Positions 11,640 through 25,329 of a DNA stretch of 64,000 nt are shown piece after piece. The DNA is from Ceratopteris richardii (Eukaryota; Streptophyta; Polypodiopsida; Polypodiales; Pteridaceae): assembly GCA_020310875.1 (NCBI GenBank), contig CM035406.1, positions 227,651,942-227,715,941 of the forward strand, read 5' to 3'. The notes beneath the pieces were generated by a model. That model was not told where the DNA came from and did no database searches. It worked only from the letters and a program-made list of their open reading frames with translations. Every line of letters starts with the position of its first letter. Position 1 is the first letter of the stretch. The translations under genes were made by a program, and so were the position numbers.

Positions 11640-12590
11640 CTAGATCTAGATTGTTGCTTTTGAAGCTTTGAACTTCTTGAAGACTTTGATTGGGGAACCT
11701 TTGACCTTCTTGAAGAATTTGAACATGGTCAACATGATGTCAAAAAATTTATACACATGCGGGTGGTGATAGCATGGGAGCCAATTTTGCATCGTTGTAA
11801 TCATGTATGCGACCATGGGTGACCCTTGTCGTGGTGCCAAGTATGGATAGTTCAACAAATCGCTACAACTGGGGCCATTCTTTTCATTTGTAAATCATTT
11901 TCAATTCCATCAAATGAGGAATTGGGCCATAACAAAGATTGTATATCATGTGTAAATGAGATTTACTCAAGGTTTGTAACATTTCAAGAGAATAATTTAG
12001 TATCTGCATGCACCAATTCGGTTGAAAGGTAGTGCCTCTCTTGGCAGCTAAGGGTAAGTCGTCAGGCTTGAATTGCATTGTAAATGTTGGTAATTTTCCT
12101 ACTAGCCTCTATACCTTTGCGTTGTATTCTCCTAATTAGAATAAAATAAGGATAGTATTGTAATTAATTTGTAACAAATTGATCGCTTTAGAGCCAAATG
12201 TTGGAAGTATGTTGATTTTAGAATGGTTTCCTTGAATAATGTCAAAGCTACTTGTTGGATTTCCATTCGTGCATAATGTATCTTTTCAATTTCATCAACT
12301 TATTTTATCCAAGCTGCATTCTAAAGTTCATAGATATATTTTCCTTCTTCTGTAACACTACTATCGATTGTCGGTTGCGGATCATGCTCTTTCTCATATA
12401 CTGGTTTCATGTGTATTTGTACCATCTCTTCTGCTTCGAGTTGGGCTGGAGGGGAGGAAGGCCTTTCTTGTGCTAGCTTCATAGTTAGTTCATATTCCTG
12501 TATCTCACTGGACATATGTGCAACATGTTGCAGAGCTCTTCTAACTCCTTGATGAATTCTAAAAAAAAGTGTGATATCCATGGTGGTGCT
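11640..12590 (-). pseudogene. Possible minus-strand coding remnant, unknown
   Basis: Three overlapping minus-strand open stretches look protein-like rather than random: 12581-12321 (with SSEIQEYELTMKLAQERPSS), 12078-11884 (with PNWCMQILNYSLEMLQTL) and 11858-11646 (with SPMVAYMITTMQNWLPCYHH). They are in different frames and broken by stops. I do not recognise the protein. It may be a decayed transposon ORF or host gene. Confidence 0.25.
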
Positions 12591-15500
12591 GTTTGATGAG
12601 GGAAGTGTTGTGGTCCTAGATCCTTTTGTGGCTTTTAATGTGGTTCCATAGTCACCTTGTCATGTTCTTCTAGGAGCATAATGTAATTTCGAGTGGTATC
12701 TTAATAGAATCTGGTGGCACAACCTAAAATCTGGATGGAATGTTCGAAGTGATGATTATCATGTCCATTGTTTCTCCTAGGTTTTCAATGTCCTAGCATT
12801 GAGGTCACATAGTTTTCCCTTGTGCTGCAACTAGGTGACTATGCAATAGACCCATATTTCTACTTTGATATTTCTTTCCATCTGGGTGCATAGGTTACTC
12901 TCTAACTCTTGGACAATTTTGAAATTTTGATCTTATAATTATGTCTCTAAAGTGTTGTGTGCTTTGTTTAATGTCATGATTGGGCGTTGAGGAAAGCATT
13001 CTTGAACATTAGTAGATTTACTTAAGTGTTATTGCCTATTCTGGAAGACTCTGGTTTAGTTAGTGGAATGAGGCATATTCCTCTTGGAGGTTGGGTGGTA
13101 TGGGGATTTGAATGGTGGAGCTTGTGGGTGTTTGTTTTCGAACATAGTTTGAATCATAGTGAGTGGGCATTCTCTTCATTAACAATCATAAGGCACCTAC
13201 ACACTAACAACCTCTGTCAATAGATGCATTGTTTCGATGAATGCTTCATTGAAATTGCTATTAGTAAGCTCTTGTTGTAATAATGCATGAATCTTCTTTG
13301 CATTGATCTGGTTGATGCTTGAGCCTTTCCATGTGTGAATACAGTATCTCTATAGCTTTTGTGTATGCTCGATCATCTCGTTCTTCTTCTTCCTCCTCAT
13401 CTTGTTGCTTCTCTTCTCATTTTTGTTCCTCTTCTCCATCCATTTGTGATCCTAGATAATGCTACATAACTATGGGTCAAAGCAAAAAATTACATGGGTC
13501 TTGAGGGTCGAAACCCACTTGGAGAACCCTTGGAGTTTATTGAGAAACCCTTGGGAAAGTGTCTCCAAGACTATGGTTTGAACCCTTGAACTATTTGGAT
13601 TTATTTACTCCCAATTGAAGCGTTTTGACACTTAGGATTGATATTTCCTAAGAGTATGACATTTAACCTTAGGGAGGTCTCTCAAGCATTGAGACTTGTA
13701 TGTACAAGTTTGGCACATATCCTTTTAGAATGCATGTGATTCCATGTGATTTCCAAGTGTGATTTCCAAGGTTAGAAGGCCTTGGATTAGCATCCATGTG
13801 GAGAGGATACATGGCAAGATCTCCTCACTTTCCCTCTCTTGCCCCTTGGAGGCTTAGTGTTTTTAGGATATTATTCTCTTAGTCTTGCTAGACTTATTGC
13901 TTTACAACATTGGTTATTAGCACTTAGCTCTCGAGGATCCATGGCGATCCTTCTAATCTCGAAGTGGAGAGAGATTTTCATCGTGAAAGGGAGTTTTGGG
14001 CCACTGTTTCCTACTAAAAGGCTAGTGCATACGAGCATGGGAACACTTCTATTTATTTCATTATGTTGACAAATGCACATGACCATGGGAAGCAACAACC
14101 CCCCACCCCTGTGTCAACTTCAATGTGAAATCGGGACAACACTATGTGCACTTGTTTCTCCTTCCTCTAGTGATAAACATAACTGCGAAGCTCCGCACTT
14201 TATATAGAGCTCGTGCTTCTTAAAATTCCCACATATGGGATTTATCTTGATGCACGAATGCATAATCGATTACTCATGCTTACTATAGTGCCTCATGATC
14301 ATGAGTTGTTTGTCCAAAAATAATATGAAAATTAAATAAATGTGCCTTTATGCGAAGGAATCTTCTCTTTGAAATAGAATATAGAAGTTTGCACTCTATT
14401 TTATATATCCAAAGTTTGAGGCTCATATATTATATACGAGATGGAAAGGATGGAGTCTCCATACAAAAACAAGATGCGGACATAAAGTGAATTGTGGCTT
14501 TTCTCCAAAGCAAGGAAAAGGTGAGGCCTAACCTAAAAGCTAAGTACTCTTCATTTATGTTTGGTTTTACCACATGTTTTCTAAATCTTTCATTATTTTT
14601 GCAGTAACTCATCATTGAAGCATGAATAAAGGCTTCAATCTTGATATTTTTAGGAGTTGAAATTTTTATGTGAAGTGCACATAAGAGGATAATGTAATCA
14701 AATGCAAACACATAATCATGGAAAAATAATTGAAAATTCTAAGCACTTACATGCGTTATTGCAAGGAAAAAAGGATTGTATGTGCATTTTCCTTTTACCC
14801 AAAGGATAGTTCGAATGCACAATTTCATCTCCAAGGGTTTCTAGTCATGAGAGAAAATTTTAGATGCACAATAGTATGGGCATTGGCATGAAATCATCTT
14901 GAGGACCTAATGGGCACACAAGTAAGTATCCAACTTCCCAAGAAGGACTTTAACAATGGGAGAGGTGGGATGGCTCAAGCCGACATCTTCACCATAGAAG
15001 CACTTAAACAAAGTAAAGGGATGGATGAAGCATAATTTCAAGATAAGTTTTATGCCAAGTTCTTTTCTTTGTAAAACCATAGTACATGAAATGCATGGAC
15101 ATGAATTTGGGAAACAATATATATTTAGTCATGGAAAGGTTGCATTTATGCATCAAATTCATGTGTATGGTTTAGGAAAAGAAATATTGGACTGTGTATA
15201 AACATCTTCGTGGTTAGGATGAATGCATTCGATACATTTTGGCTAAATGAATGGAAATTTGCACCATCCCTTAATTAAAGAAAGTTCCAAATTGGAACTT
15301 TATATGCTTTAAAGAGGGGTTCAGTTTTTCAACCTTCTACATGCTACACATCTTCCCATGAAGATGTGAACATTTTTTGGCATATAGTATGTATGCATAT
15401 AAAATGAATTGCATGGGTTGTTGGGATAAGAGAGAGAGAGAGTAAGTTCATTAAGTATAATTCATCTTTGAAAGAACATAGGAATAAGGATGATGCACCT

Positions 15501-15639
15501 AATTCCCATTAACCCAATAAATTCCTATTTTCTTGAATTAAGCTAAATAAACTCCAACTTAATGGAATGAATTAAGTAGTCCCTCTTATGGAATTTTAAA
15601 TTCCATAAAACCCATGGCATGCGTGATCTGCAAGGCAAA
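12591..15639. other. No recognisable gene
   Basis: Long AT-rich stretch with only short open frames in all directions. I see no splice-linked exons, transposon ends or RNA gene. A short (GA)n run is at about 15429-15442. Confidence 0.4.
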
Positions 15640-18359
15640 ACACTTAAATAATAGTTCATATTTCTCTTTCTACCCTAAGTATAAGAGATACTTAGAGGAA
15701 CGCAATCGAAGAAAGGTTCCAAAGGAGTTCTTAATAAGACATCCTAAATAGGATGGCACTCCAACATGGTTTCAAAAGTTTCATGATACAATTAATACCA
15801 TCAAAGACACTGATGGAAAGAAATTATGAGTAAAGATTTCTTTCACCAAGAGGAATGGTGAAAAGTATTCAAGGTGGCATGAAACTTTGAAAGCTCCCAC
15901 CTCTTGGAAAAATTTCCAAGTCAATTTAAGTCTTGATTCGTTCAAAACATTTGCACCTCAAGAAGAAACCCAAGTAATTCTTTCTTTAAGTGATGTAATG
16001 GTTCTTGATGGAAGAACTTTAAATTCTTAAGGTACAAACAAGAAGATGTACCCTTAAGAACCTCCTTAGGATAATAGTTTTATGTTTTGATTAGCCTTGA
16101 AACCTAAAGCCACCTCTCCTAAAAAGAAATGAACATAAAATTGTAATTTTTGGGAATAAGAGATTTCATTCCCAAAGATCAAGAAGAAGTTCATGAGTAT
16201 GTTAGGATAGGTGGTCGCCGAGCTACCTCTAGAAGGTGTTTTAATCGACACCAAACTAGAATTCATTTCTAATACATCTTCTAGAAACTCTCAAGACCCA
16301 CACAAGTATAAGATTGATTGAATAGTTCAATGATTCAAGGAGTCATAGCAATGAATCTCTAATTGTGAATTAAATCATAAATTTCATAGTTTTTGAGGAC
16401 AAAAAATCTTCAAAAGGGGGGAAGGAAGTACCAGGACACATCAAAATTTGTACAATTGAAGTAGCAAAACACATCAAAATTATTACGATTGATTCCATGA
16501 AGTATAGAATCATGGATGTAGATGATAGATAGAAGAACATCTTTTAGGATATAAGACGTTTGACAGAGAAGGTGTTTTTCAGAATGCAACTTCGTGGCAT
16601 GCATGTATAGCTAGTATTAAGAAAGATGGTTGCAACCATGAGGTTGAGTAAAACATGCCAAAAGCCATACTTCCTTAGGAGAAGTAAAAGTATAATATTG
16701 ACGTTTGATTTCCAAATATGCAATCTACAAGTGTCACCAATGGTACTTAAGTCTATGGAAGGTGAAACTGGTATTCACGTATATCTAAAGGGATTTTGAA
16801 AGAAATCCAAAGCATTAGGAGATGCTTAGACTTAAGCAATAAAGAGATTCCTTGAAAACTCGAGGGTACCTATTTGAAATCTTTAGATATAGCAAGGAAT
16901 CCAAAAAGGAAAGAATAATCTCTTGTCATTTCAAGTTAGTTGAGTGAGAACTTAGATCTTGAATATAATTCAAGGCATGTGGAATTACATTTTAAAAATC
17001 AGATATAAAGGATGGATGTTTATTCCATCAAGATGGATGCTCATTCCATCAGTATGGATGTTAATTCCATCAAACGATTTAAAGCTTCCAATATAAACTT
17101 GGGATAACTAAGATCATCGAGCGATCTTGAGTTCAAAGCCCTAAAAACCTAAGTAGAATTGATGATATAGAAGTAGTTCCTTGACTTCAGATTCTAGCAA
17201 GAAGAATCTGAGTAAAAGGTACTTTATTGTTGTTAGATTAAGCTTCCGAACTTTAAGATAAATATCATCTACACATCATTGTTGGATATAAAGTATGGTG
17301 GTATGGGACACTATACTTTATATTCACATTAATGTAGGAATGATGGTATGGGACATTAGACCTTGATATGATAGGTATCTTTTAGTCTTGGGCTTATGAC
17401 TTGAAGTAAGACTCAATCTCAATGGGAATTGAAGCTTCATAGATAAAAATGAAGTATAGGATGGTCAAGAGTTTGACCAAAACACTTCAAGAGTATGATC
17501 ATAAACTTGAAAGCACTTCAAATATCAAGTAACTGAGAAAGTTTGAAGATCATGAAGTGAAATCACTTTTTAGATCTTCCTAAAGATTTTTAGTTTGGTT
17601 GGTGTAGTCTCTTTAAGGTTTTTGTAGTTCTTTATTAGAAATGCTACATGGATTTCTAGAGAGAGAACTTGGAAAGTTACTTTTAAGCAAGATAATTTTG
17701 ACTAAGTCAACCTAGGATGAAGCACTTAGTTGACATTACAACTGTGGATTAGTTATCATGACTTAAAGTTATGCCTTTTAGTATAAAGGTGTGAGTCAAG
17801 AAACTATGAAAGGAATGAATTAGTAATTCGACATAATTGAAGTTAGACCAAATTAGTCCAAAACACCTTGTTCATAATACAACCAGGTGAATGAATCCTT
17901 TGAGTTAAACATATATACTAGATTGACATTCTAGTGTATAGGAGTCTCAAGAGATTGGAAAAAGGGATTAATTTAGTAATCAACATAGTTGAAGTGATAT
18001 TTTTTTAGAGTAAAGTTAAACATCATCAACAGTTGCACAATGGATCAAGATACCAATGTTTTATAGCACTAGAGTTTGGTAGATGGATGATGGTTTAACC
18101 TTACCTAAAGAATCATTTTGAGAATTTAGGTTCAATCTCATAAAGATAGAAACAATGCTTCAAACAAACCATTAAAGTTTTGAGTCTCATCTAGTTTGAC
18201 TCAAACCACTTTAGTGTCTTCAAAGTTGAATCAATTACACAAAATTTCTTCCTTCTTGCTTTGTCGAACCTTGGATATGACTTTGAAGGAATATTCAAAG
18301 TTATTTTTAGGCTAGGTTCAACTGGATGGAATAGGTAACTGAATTAAACATTAGAGCTT
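15640..18359 (+). other. Decayed sequence upstream of a Gypsy integrase tail
   Basis: Position suggests this is the body of the Gypsy element whose integrase tail and LTR lie at 18360-19429. I could not find RT, protease or gag motifs in it. Short plus-strand stretches such as EKYSRWHETLKAPTSWKNF (near 15850) look protein-like but are unassigned. Stops are dense throughout. Confidence 0.3.
17012..17074. repeat. 21-bp tandem repeat, three copies
   Basis: Three consecutive units, ATGGATGTTTATTCCATCAAG and two close variants, at 17012-17032, 17033-17053 and 17054-17074. Each unit contains the small inverted repeat ATGGAT...ATTCCAT. Confidence 0.85.
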
Positions 18360-18930
18360 CCCACTCCCATGACTCTCACTCAAACTGATATACCTATGGC
18401 TGATTCTTTTACACAAGTTCATATTTCTACACTTCATGAGGTTCATGAGCACATTAAAAAGAGTCAAGAACGTTACATGCATAATGTTAATAAGAAATGA
18501 GTAGCTAAATAATTTAATGAAAATGACTTTGTATGATTACGCATAATTAAAAAACATTTGAAAAATATTTCACAACATCCTAAAGTTAAACTTGCACCAC
18601 GTTATTATGGACCTTTCTGTATTATTCAAAAAATTGATGACAATGCTTTTAGATTAGACATACCTTCTCATTGGAATATACATCATTCTTTTCATATTAG
18701 TTTATTGAAATTGTTTAAAGGAACTTTACCACTCACTTCTATTTTAGATGATCCTCCTTTGTTAGAAGAGGATAACCACATGCACAGGTCACCAATATCG
18801 TCGATCTTTAGTTAATTATAAACATCACTCACTTGAGGAATCTCAGTGGATACATAAAACATTACTAACTCCACACCGATCATTTGATTTCTACATATCA
18901 TTCACAGTCACATTAAATTCCAGTTTTCCA
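18360..18930 (+). pseudogene. pol: Chromovirus-like Gypsy integrase C-terminus
   Basis: The open stretch 18558-18815 contains 'KLAPRYYGPFCIIQKIDD' and 'SHWNIHHSFHISLLKLF'. These match the GPY/F module at the integrase C-terminus of plant chromoviruses. Upstream in the same sense, with stops, is the typical 'VHEHIKKSQERYMHNVNKK' helix. Downstream in another frame is a chromodomain-like 'LVNYKHHSLEESQWI'. The gene is decayed, but this end of the element is clear. Confidence 0.75.
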
Positions 18931-18949
18931 ATTCCATGCAAGGAAGGCA

Positions 18950-19429
18950 TGTTATACTTTATGGAATAATGGAATGTTCTATGGGATTTAATGTCTTAAG
19001 GTTTTTAATGTGATTTGTGTTTAGATTTAGCAGGTGAAGACTCATGAGGGTGTGAATGCGCATGGACTCATTCAAATATTTAGAAGATAGTATTTTAGTT
19101 GTTTTTTGTAAAAAATAGATCGCTTTAGAAAGCGATGTTTTTGCAAAAATAGTAGATCGCTTGAAAAGCAACAATTTTGTAAATAAAGTAGATTTTCATA
19201 AACACACACTTTTTGAAGCACCACCCTCATGTATCTTCTATTCAGGATGTAATGAAAAATAGCTATAAATACACATGCTCTGATAGACTCGTCCATTAGA
19301 GTATGTGAGGGGAGATTTCACCCAATCTGGTGTCAAGTCTCTTGTCTCTTTCTATTCTCTAAGTACTTTTGTGAGATTTCATTTCTCTACTATCCTCTAT
19401 GTACCTACATATGTGCGATCCAATCAACA
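18950..19429 (+). repeat. Putative 3' LTR of the chromovirus-like element
   Basis: It starts TGTTATACTT directly after a purine-rich AAGGAAGGC tract (the expected PPT place after the integrase tail) and ends at CAACA. A TATA box, TATAAAT, is at 19264-19270. I did not find the matching 5' LTR in the window, so the limits rest on TG...CA and context only. Confidence 0.45.
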
Positions 19430-19679
19430 CTCTCTCTAGAGGCCCTTCAACTTAATCTAAGCCATTGAATTCAAATATCCAGGGGATCAAAATATTCACA
19501 TTTGGTAATTTGAATATGAAAGCTATCAAATACAATTTTATTTGAGAATAACAACGGTGGTTTTGTATGCTCCCTTTAGCCATTAGATTAAGCATTCTAA
19601 TCCCTAAAAGTTAGGAATCCTTACAAGGTGCATGCATGGTTTATTTTTTCCTGTAATGTAATTTTTATCTTGTAGTAAT

Positions 19680-21160
19680 GTGTAACTTGTCAACTTCCCA
19701 CATATTGCACCTACACTTTAGTTCGTCGTGGTTCAAAACCATTTTTTTGTACTTTGATTATTACTCTTTGTTTTGCTCTTAAATTGGTGTTCTGTGACAT
19801 CAATGAGTCAACTTTGACTAATGTATCCCCCATCTCCTTTTGCAACTTGTTTTGCTTGTCATTGATTGGACTATTTCTTTGGAAAGTTCTTCATTAGTCT
19901 CCTTATATTGTTTCTTCTCTATATTGGTTTATTTCAAAAAATTCTTAGCTTTCATAATCTCTGCTTGTGTATCCATAGCACTTTGCATAAGTAAACATAC
20001 CACTAGATTTAACATATTTACATCCAAATTTAGCCATGTAGATATGAGCAATGTTAGAAGCATACATGTTCTTGCTTGATGTCCCTTTAGTGTATGTATT
20101 GTTTCGTTGAGTGATTTTCTAAATTTGAATAGAACTTTTGACTGCAATACAAAGGCAAAACTTGTACTCTATTACGGTAGCCATTGCACATAGTTTTTGT
20201 GCTTTATTCTCTGCTTTAGGCACATTTATTAGCTCTCTTGTTTCCATATTTCTTGAAATCACTCTTATTGGTAAAGGGTATTCATCACTTCCATCAGAGA
20301 TGTTTTTTTTCTACATGTGGTTGAGTGTCTACAAACACTAGCTTTGCTATTGAAGGAGATTAATCTTGATTGTAAACTCCATACATGATTGCAAAGATCG
20401 TATAGAGGATCCATGCATTGAATCCTATTGTTGAATAGCTACTGGTTGTGCACACACTTCTTTTTTATCTTTAGGTGTATCTTATACTTGATTGAATTCT
20501 ACCCAATTACCACAATCATTTGGATATTCTTGTAGCTCGGTGTTCAATGATGAATCATCTTCATTATCATCATCACTTCTTGAAATATGAACTAGAATCA
20601 TCATCAAGCCCTAGCTCTTCATATCCTACCAATCTCCTTACTTTCTTTCCCACATGTTTGCATTTATGTGCTTCACTTTCTTGGCCATAATGATGGCCTT
20701 GTATCCTAAGGTTTACTTTTCCTTCATGATACAAATGTGTGTCGCATGGGGAATCTTCTAATTTTTCTTGAGTCATAGGTGGTGGCTGAGCTAATGTTGA
20801 AGTCGGAAGTTCATGGGTTCTCTTTGAAGAAGTTACTTGGGTCTTATCCTAGAACTTCCATGCTCTTTTTGCTCCTCTAGTTTGTGGAGTAACACTTATT
20901 TCAATAGTTGAGATGATTCCTTACCGCTTTTGTTTAGGTACATCAACTCCTTTAATATACTATGCCATTTACATCGTAGGTGGTGTTAGTAGCAATCGTT
21001 TTCATGAAATCAAGGGCATGATAAATGAGTACTATCAATGCTATTCCTCCATTTAGAAATTTCCTTGTTCACCAATTCTTTTTTGCCTCAAATAGCCTTT
21101 TTTGCACATAAGGCATCAAATTGATTTGATTGCCCACCTGCTTGATGGCATGTGATAATA
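19680..21160 (-). pseudogene. Possible minus-strand coiled-coil coding remnant
   Basis: Read on the minus strand from about 21160 there are several protein-like blocks in shifting frames. These include 'RKFLNGGIALIVLIYHALDF' (near 21060-21000), 'MTQEKLEDSPCDTHLYHEGK' (20776-20717) and 'CKHVGKKVRRLVGYEELGLD' (20660-20600). At the far end are 'AEIMKAKNFLK' and a polar heptad-like stretch, 'KLQKEMGDTLVKVDSLM' (about 19850-19800). It is not a protein I recognise. The general layout resembles the remnant at 32860-33987 plus 41547-41976, but I cannot show homology by eye. Confidence 0.3.
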
Positions 21161-22434
21161 AGTATACTACAAGTTTTTGAGGGGTGGTTGTTGAGAAGGA
21201 AAGAATGCAATGAGAAAACTAGTTGGATCAAGCCTATGGTACATCGTTCATGTGGCGATACATGTTGGGTGTCTTTAGGGATAATATGCTAATCATCTCT
21301 ATGCTTCAATGGAATCATAGAACTGCATGAGTGTAGTAGAAGAAACTCGTGGATGAAAGACACATTTATATCAATGTTACTTATAGGAGGTGATATAGAA
21401 GGTGGAGAGGAAGAAACCAACATAATAGAATCAATGGTAGAAGATACATGATCACTATCCATTGACGATATAATAAAAAAATTATGAGATATACAATGGA
21501 ATGGGTATAAAGCCATAGAAAAAATGGATGCTAATATAAAGTTTTAGTGAGCTAGATAGATAGAAAGAATCCTACATAGGTAAGGATTCTTCTCCGAGCA
21601 CGAGTTGAGCTACAATTTTTCTTCACACAAGGTACAATTCTTCACCCACTTTTGTAGGTTAGGTCTTCGATACTTGAGATGCTTCAAGTGTGATTCTATA
21701 GGCAAGATCCAAAAAGCTTCACTTTACTTCAATATGATTGCAAGAAATCAAACATTAGGAAAATAACAACTTATTAGTACATTTATATATGAAGAAAAAA
21801 ACTCACATGTTCCTATATTACAAACGTTTTCATGTTCCTAGATTAATTTATATATACTTTTCTTTAATTCATTATTTCTTTTCTTTTACTATTTATTTTA
21901 ATTGCAGTTACTTATTTACTTTCTTTTTATTTATTTCTTTAATTTGTTTTGTTTAATTTATATATATTTACTATATTCCTATCACTTTTTAATAATTATT
22001 GTGTGTCTGACTCATAAGGTCCTATACACTCATGACATGTGAGACTAGCTAGCCCTCACATGTCGAACAAGTGCACATACTGGTGGTTTGATACATACAC
22101 ATTAAATTATCAGACCCAGAGTATGACTTAGCCAAGTGCATGGAAACATGTGCTCTAATGATAGTAGATGTGGGAATGGGTCAAGCAATGCATGCACAAG
22201 TGGGTATCTACCTTGCATGACACTTTCTACATGCGGGCATGTGTTGTGATACCTGGTGTAGTAGTAGACACAAAACTGGCAATTTCTCCTACCTCCGATA
22301 ACCGAATATGGTCAATAATAGGTTTACTTCAAAGCTTTTGACAAGATACATCTAATGCTCCTATTTTCAGCTCGATCAGATTATTTTGCTCCAAGTTATG
22401 CATAAAAAACTAAGTGACCAAAATCACCTACCTA
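21161..22434. other. No recognisable gene
   Basis: Very AT-rich, with a T/A-dominated block at about 21780-21990. No coding, RNA or element structure was recognised. Confidence 0.4.
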
Positions 22435-25329
22435 CACCTAACCACTCCCTATGCTTCACACACACACACACACACGATATCAGCCAAAAAAATGTGGGGA
22501 AAGGGTATACAACACCTCCAAGCATACATTTCATGCATAAAAAACACTTACTTGCTCACAAAGAACAATATACACAAGCAATAAGAAGGATACACGAATT
22601 TCAAAAGTTAGTCTTTGTATTATGGAAAAAGTCTTTTCAATTGATTCACCAAGTGACTTATATACAAGTGCCCTAAGTTTAGTCTTTTCACACAAGAGAC
22701 TGTCACTTTCTTTAGAAATTGCTAAATCCTTACTATTGTACATGGATATTGCTACATGCTTGAGGAAATATTCATCTAGAGGACTCCTCTACTGCATTTA
22801 CAAGGCTTTCAAGTGTTCCATGATGGGATTATGAAAATAAAAATGGCTATTTGCTAGAAAAATTTGTGGGTCTACTCTTCTTGTCCTCTTCTTTCTACTT
22901 CTCTCTTTCTCTCGTCTTCGATTCTTTGCAACACTCTCCCCCTCTTGGTCTTTGTCATCTCTGACAGGCTTCATTTAGGTTTTCTTGACACACAACAAGT
23001 ATATGGAGATGGTCCAATTGTTTTTCGGGGAAGGACCTTCATCAACTCGGTTCGATGCTTCGAAAGCTTTCCTCTTAACTATTGATCTCTATTCACTAGG
23101 GCTTGTTGCATTGTTGTTGGCCTCGCACACAATCAATGGCAATTTCCCATATTTTGGCCAACTTTTCTTACCATGGGATCGCAAACGTGCGCAAATGCAC
23201 TCATTTTACCGATCCTTAGAAGGATCACTAAATGAATATGTATTGAGTGCTCGCAATTGTATCTTTTTCGCCTATTTCCCAACTCCTTTTATGCTCAAGT
23301 TGGTCTTGTTGCCCTTTCTATTCCAATTTTGCAATCCTATTTATCCTCTAGGCACTAGTCAATCGTGCATACATTCTTTCTCTCCTTTTTATTCTCTTTC
23401 ACCTCGAGTTCATATTCTTTATAGAACTTGGATACATTCTTTCCATTGAAAGACTTGTATCACCTACTCATGAAGAAATTGGATAGCTCTTTGTCGTCTA
23501 TCATCTTGTTGAATGTGTAGGAACTGAGCAAGGAGCTCATCCATTTTTAATGATCTAGACTTTGCAGCATCAGCTAAACTTGTCAATTTTCTCGCTCCAT
23601 GGTTTAGTCATCCCCTCAAATCTGCTTCACCAAGAATGTCATGAAGATCATAGAAAGGAGGGTGCAATTTAGTCGCAATGGCCTAGCACACAAGATTTCT
23701 TGAATGAGGAGAAGGATCAATAGCAAAATTGCATTAGGGCTTTTATGAGGTTTACATCCTCACACAACCACGTTTCTTGACCATATGCCTCTCAATAAAA
23801 AAAATTAACTCTTCTGATTCGTCAATATTGCTCACTCGCCATTAAGAAACTTAACATGTTTTGGCATAAGCAAGGATTGATGGCAAGCTTCTGAATATTA
23901 AGTTTTTAAATTCTCAACTCTAGCATTGAGTGCTTATAGACAAAGGAAAGGTCCTTCATCATAAACTAAACCCTTAACAAATCATAGCGTCCCAGTTGCT
24001 CACTCCATATCAAACGTGTATGATTTTGTTCTCTTTAAGTGAAAGAAGATGTTCTTATTTTTGTTGGACGTTAAGAATTGCATGCAAGAGATATTGTTTT
24101 GCTTTTCGTGTTCACATGTATGGAAGAAATGTCCCTTCATAAGCATATATTCTATCATTAATGTATATGAACATGTAGACATATTCATAAACGTACTTGT
24201 CTGCTCAAGGGATTATGACAAGTCCTGCATATTCACAATCAACATCAATAGTCATAACCTCGGATTGCTTTCATTCATGTGAATGCAGGCTTTTCTTCCA
24301 TGAACAGGTTTATTTAAGTATACACACTTTTATGAACACAAGCAAATATACACATATTCGCATTATTTTCTTTTGCATACATTACGTTGCATTTATATCT
24401 ACTAACACGCATGAAGTTCATTCCAAACTCATGAGTCAATATCCATCACATAGGGTACAACACCTTTACAGGTCTCTCGTTCAGAATGCAAGGAGAAAGG
24501 AGAGGAGGATATGTTACTGTCTATGTGCACTCCTTCAGCTCCTTCAATTCCTACATATGCATGGCTCAAGGCTATCACTAGTACATATTGCACTCTCACT
24601 TGGCTCATCGATCTCCTACATATGCATGGCTCAAAGCTATCACTAGTACATATTGCACTCTCACTTGACACATCCATCTCCTACATATGCATGGCTCAAG
24701 GCTATCACTAGTACATATTGCACTCTCACTTGACACATCAATCTCCTTCATAAAAATCAAGTAGCATCGATGCGAACAGCTATTTAGGAACTTCATATTG
24801 ATATCATAGATGAGGGACCATAACCACGAGCTTCAATTTTGGAAATAGCATCCACTGCTCTTGATCTTTTTGAAAACATATCAAAAGTATGATCAATTGA
24901 GTTGGCGCAGCACTTTGCCTCAATATATTTTGATTAATATGATTGCAGCAGCCATTTCACTGAAATCGGTCAGGAAGAACCCCTTTCCCAAGTACAGACC
25001 ATTTGTCCCTTGCAAACAGAATAGAAATAGCCATGTTCTCAAAAAGAAGAAAATAATCCATACAACCTGCTCCCTGACATCATCTCCTTGTGCAGTATGA
25101 AGTTGCACAAAGACCAGAATAACACCATGATCAATGACAACTTTTGTATGATCTATGATGGTGATGTGTAGTACGCATTCCCTCTGTAATATCTTGGGCA
25201 TTCTGTGTATGATTCATCATCTAAATATTTTCTTTTTTATCCTAAATATGTCATCTTCACCTTCTCAGTACATAAGTGCAACCACCATAACTTCCACTTT
25301 TTGGCTATGACTCTCGCCTTGAAACCATG
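22435..25329. repeat. Segment R1 of a diverged direct duplication
   Basis: This segment aligns along its length with 27703-30309 in the same orientation, starting near 'cacctaac(c/g)actccctatgcttcacac' and ending at 'cgccttgaaacc'. Differences include about 175 bp present only here (about 22626-22800), about 235 bp present only in R2 (about 28228-28460), and extra copies of a 65-bp unit here. It holds an open frame at 22985-23449 that is not kept intact in R2, so it is probably not a gene. Minus-strand text such as MDELLAQFLHIQQDDR (both copies) could be an old coding remnant. Confidence 0.8.
24549..24743. repeat. 65-bp tandem repeat, three copies
   Basis: Units starting at 24549, 24614 and 24679 each contain CTACATATGCATGGCTCAA followed by CTATCACTAGTACATATTGC. 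The matching place in R2 (about 29583-29645) has a single copy, so the expansion happened after or during the duplication. Confidence 0.88.

Noticed and set aside
22985..23449. A 154-residue protein-coding gene in R1
   Set aside because: The matching frame in R2 is interrupted and differs by indels; composition is low-complexity and no domain is seen.
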